Part shown: positions 12,758 to 14,698 of the stretch, piece by piece | Layout of the letters: each line of letters starts with the position of its first letter | How positions within the stretch are numbered: the first letter of the stretch is position 1 | Origin: DATDCV01 sp036524155 | Lineage (GTDB): Bacteria; Verrucomicrobiota; Verrucomicrobiia; Limisphaerales; UBA8199 | Direction of reading: 5' to 3' | NCBI GenBank assembly: GCA_036524155.1 | Contig: DATDCV010000394.1 | Coordinates: forward strand, 1-14,698 | DNA: 14,698 nucleotides | Translations under genes and position numbers: made by a program | Notes under the pieces: model-generated | What the model was told of the DNA's origin: nothing | The model's database searches: none | What the model saw: the letters and a program-made list of their open reading frames with translations, nothing else

Positions 12758-14110
12758 CTATTTTGGCAGGTAACCGTCAAAGGTGATCTGGCGCTGCGCC
12801 TGGTTCTGATAAGTAATGGGCTTGGGGTCGAGCCATTCCACGACCGTGTCCTTGATGGCGTAGGCGAAAAAGTGATTGCCGGCGGGACTGTAGTGGCCGA
12901 TGAAGTAACGCTTGGCGTATTGATCAAACGTAACCGTGAAGCTCTTGAAGTCCTGCGCGTGCACGACGTTCATATCGAAGTAGCGGAAGTGGCCGGCCTT
13001 GAGGAAGTCGACGATCGGCTGGTCGTAGCGCGGCTTGCCTTCGACCAGCGGCCGCATGACGCGCGATGGATCGAATAGCACTACCAGGAGCTGCTTGCCA
13101 TTGCGGTCCGCAAAGCCCCTGGCTTTACCCAGGACCATCTTTGTGGCGGCGAACCCGTAGGCGTTAACCAGTTGATCCGCCAAGGATCGCGGTGGTTGTG
13201 AACTGGCGAGCCCTTGCTCGTCGAACTTCAGGAATCCCGCCAACTTTCGGACCTTCTCCATGTCCAAATCGCTCACCAGGCCTTGGGCGTACATGAACAA
13301 GTTGAGCGCCAGGTCGTCCTTCAGCGCTTGCACCGTCCAGTCCGGGTCAGCCATCCGGTAAACCGACTCGGGAGTCGGCAACAGGTTTTCATGTTCCTCG
13401 AGTTGGCCCGTCTCCAAGTTCATCTCGATATTGGCCCAGAAATTGTTGTGAAACATCCGGCCTCCTTCGTCATTCCACCACGGGTAGATGGCGGCGTGAC
13501 GGCAGCGCAGAAGGCTTCGCACATGGTCATCACCCCAAATGTAGAAGATCAGGTACTTGGCGCCATGGTCGGTCTGTTCCTCGCGCAGCATGCGCCGGTA
13601 GGCCTGGTAGACGCCGTAGCCACCCATCCCGAAGTTCCGAATTGGCTCGCCGAGATGACCGGCCAGATACTCCTGCCAGGTTTCGCTGTCACTAACCTGG
13701 TGGCACTGGGTAAAGCTGTCGCCATACGTGTTGATCCGGCAAGGCTTGTTCACGTAGGCGTGGGCCGTCCGCATTCCGTTGGAGTCCGCCGTGGAGATTG
13801 TGGCACTGCGGTCGATCCCGTCCCTGGGCATAAAGTTGCCGAGGCGATAACCCGTAACCGGATCGAACTTGGCCCACGATAGCTGCTTCGGATCCAGGAA
13901 GACTTGGAGTGTCTTCTTATCCACCACACTGCGGCGGAGGTACGTCTCGAAGGGCACGGGCCCAGCCTGGGCAGCGGCCGCGTCCGAGGCGGACAACAGC
14001 ATACACCCGACCATCAACGCCGACCGCGCCCGCAAGCGCTCGGCGAGTAAGGCCGTCCCGCGCAGGAACAAGCCCAAGAGCAGTGCGCCAGACTGAAGGT
14101 GGATTCTCAT
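12758..14110 (-). CDS. Secreted SGNH/GDSL-like hydrolase
   Basis: From ATG 14110 the protein has 450 residues. The first 50 residues are hydrophobic with basic breaks and end in ASDAAAAQAG, a plausible signal-peptide cleavage area. The core has the SGNH marks: INTYGDSFTQC (nucleophile S132), NFGMGGYGVYQA (oxyanion glycine), IWGDDH in place of the usual GxND block, and HYSPAGNHFFA with the likely catalytic histidine (H413). Large inserts lie between blocks. The family includes esterases and O-acetyl-modifying enzymes of cell surface polysaccharides; this size and layout resemble AlgJ-like members. The frame is open to 14146, and a later Met (14014) would give a shorter signal peptide, so the start is uncertain. 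Creatininase follows 81 bases downstream. Confidence 0.72.
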   Translation of the reverse strand: MRIHLQSGALLLGLFLRGTALLAERLRARSALMVGCMLLSASDAAAAQAGPVPFETYLRRSVVDKKTLQVFLDPKQLSWAKFDPVTGYRLGNFMPRDGIDRSATISTADSNGMRTAHAYVNKPCRINTYGDSFTQCHQVSDSETWQEYLAGHLGEPIRNFGMGGYGVYQAYRRMLREEQTDHGAKYLIFYIWGDDHVRSLLRCRHAAIYPWWNDEGGRMFHNNFWANIEMNLETGQLEEHENLLPTPESVYRMADPDWTVQALKDDLALNLFMYAQGLVSDLDMEKVRKLAGFLKFDEQGLASSQPPRSLADQLVNAYGFAATKMVLGKARGFADRNGKQLLVVLFDPSRVMRPLVEGKPRYDQPIVDFLKAGHFRYFDMNVVHAQDFKSFTVTFDQYAKRYFIGHYSPAGNHFFAYAIKDTVVEWLDPKPITYQNQAQRQITFDGYLPK

Positions 14111-14396
14111 GGGGACAGAATTGTCATAGATAGAAGAGCAGAGCAACTCACTTCAAGGTGGCCTTCAAGGAGCCTCCCATTGGCTATGACGTCCCTGTTA
14201 GGTTTCTGAAAGGCAACAAATCAATGCTGGCGCGAGACCAAGCGCACGGTATGGTGTCAAGAAGCAACACGGCGTGAATGATTTCGCGCTGACCTAAGGA
14301 CACCGGGGCCAGTAAGGCCTGGCGAGCTCGGGGATTTAGAAGTGCGATGATGCCTGGTAAGAGCCAGACCAGCCCGTTTGGAGCCTGAGGCGTGGT

Positions 14397-14698
14397 ATGA
14401 AAACAAAAAAGACTGTTCTCCTGATTATTGGGATCCTCTTAAATCTCCTTCTGGGCGCCTGGATCGATCGCACTTGGTTCCGCAAACCAGATTCAGTCCG
14501 CACTCAAGCGTCTGTAAACGAACAACCAATCCCCACGTCCTTGGCTTCAGAGCAGACCCGAAATCCACGCTCGGCCACTTCTGCGGAGTCGAAACAGGAA
14601 AAGGAGCCAGCCTCGGTTCCTCCTGTCCGCAGTTCCGCGGAGTTCAGGGCGGCAGCCGACCAGGAGTGGAAGAAGCCTGGAGCCAATCCCAAAGCAGT
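14397..14698 (+). CDS. Membrane-anchored protein of unknown function, 5' part only
   Basis: The frame opens at ATG 14397 with TGAGG (14386-14390) six bases upstream and stays open to the window end, about 100 codons. Residues 1-4 are basic (MKTKK) and residues 6-22 form one hydrophobic segment (VLLIIGILLNLLLGAWI). After this comes a flexible Ser/Pro/Glu/Lys-rich stretch (SAESKQEKEPASVPPVRSS). This is the pattern of a single-pass membrane anchor plus linker, with the functional domain beyond the edge. No family can be named. Confidence 0.65.
   Translation, partial: MKTKKTVLLIIGILLNLLLGAWIDRTWFRKPDSVRTQASVNEQPIPTSLASEQTRNPRSATSAESKQEKEPASVPPVRSSAEFRAAADQEWKKPGANPKA

Noticed and set aside
12317..13882. 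Plus-strand frames at 12317-13078 and 13214-13882
   Set aside because: They are antisense shadows of the creatininase-family and SGNH-like genes.
1..14698. CRISPR array or complete insertion sequence
   Set aside because: I saw no regularly spaced repeats longer than 20 bases and no intact transposase frame; the repeats present are short and local.

Overview
The window is a GC-rich bacterial chromosome segment with long, mostly single-copy genes, frequent twin-arginine (Tat) leaders and few strong Shine-Dalgarno sites. A small helix-turn-helix protein at 5965-6264 belongs to a type I associate with Verrucomicrobiota and Planctomycetota, so a Verrucomicrobiota-like host is my best guess. That is an inference from gene style; there is no rRNA or other phylogenetic marker here.

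Region 1 (1-959) holds no convincing protein gene. It contains strong hairpins and an intrinsic terminator on the minus strand (about 463-498) preceded by nested stems, so it may encode a structured small RNA. Region 2 (960-3240) is a plus-strand operon: a MarR-type regulator, a QueG-like 4Fe-4S protein fused to a C-terminal SCP2 sterol-carrier domain, and an isoprenylcysteine carboxyl methyltransferase-like membrane protein. A 16-bp quasi-palindrome overlaps the marR promoter and recurs as an exact inverted copy inside the start of the second gene; it is the likely MarR operator.

Region 3 (about 3300-7870, mostly minus strand) is an accessory zone. It carries an AbiEi/AbiEii toxin-antitoxin pair whose toxin frame is broken, two palindromes at the antitoxin promoter, a DnaQ-like exonuclease and two small helix-turn-helix proteins. 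It also holds debris: a tRNA 3'-end remnant, a probable tyrosine-recombinase fragment, two related CoA-binding-protein fragments, an ABC-ATPase core and the N-terminus of a pectate-lyase-like secreted protein.

Region 4 (7871-11791) is the most coherent system. On the minus strand a TPR/FMN_bind protein and a large fused NapH-NapG-like membrane polyferredoxin overlap by GTGA. Divergently transcribed is a Tat-exported ApbE flavin transferase that should attach FMN to the FMN_bind protein. Together they look like an extracytoplasmic, covalently flavinylated electron-transfer module taking electrons through the membrane iron-sulfur protein.

Region 5 (11816-14698) has a minus-strand SGNH-hydrolase-like secreted protein followed by a Tat-exported creatininase-family protein. 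At the right edge is the start of a membrane-anchored plus-strand gene that runs off the window.
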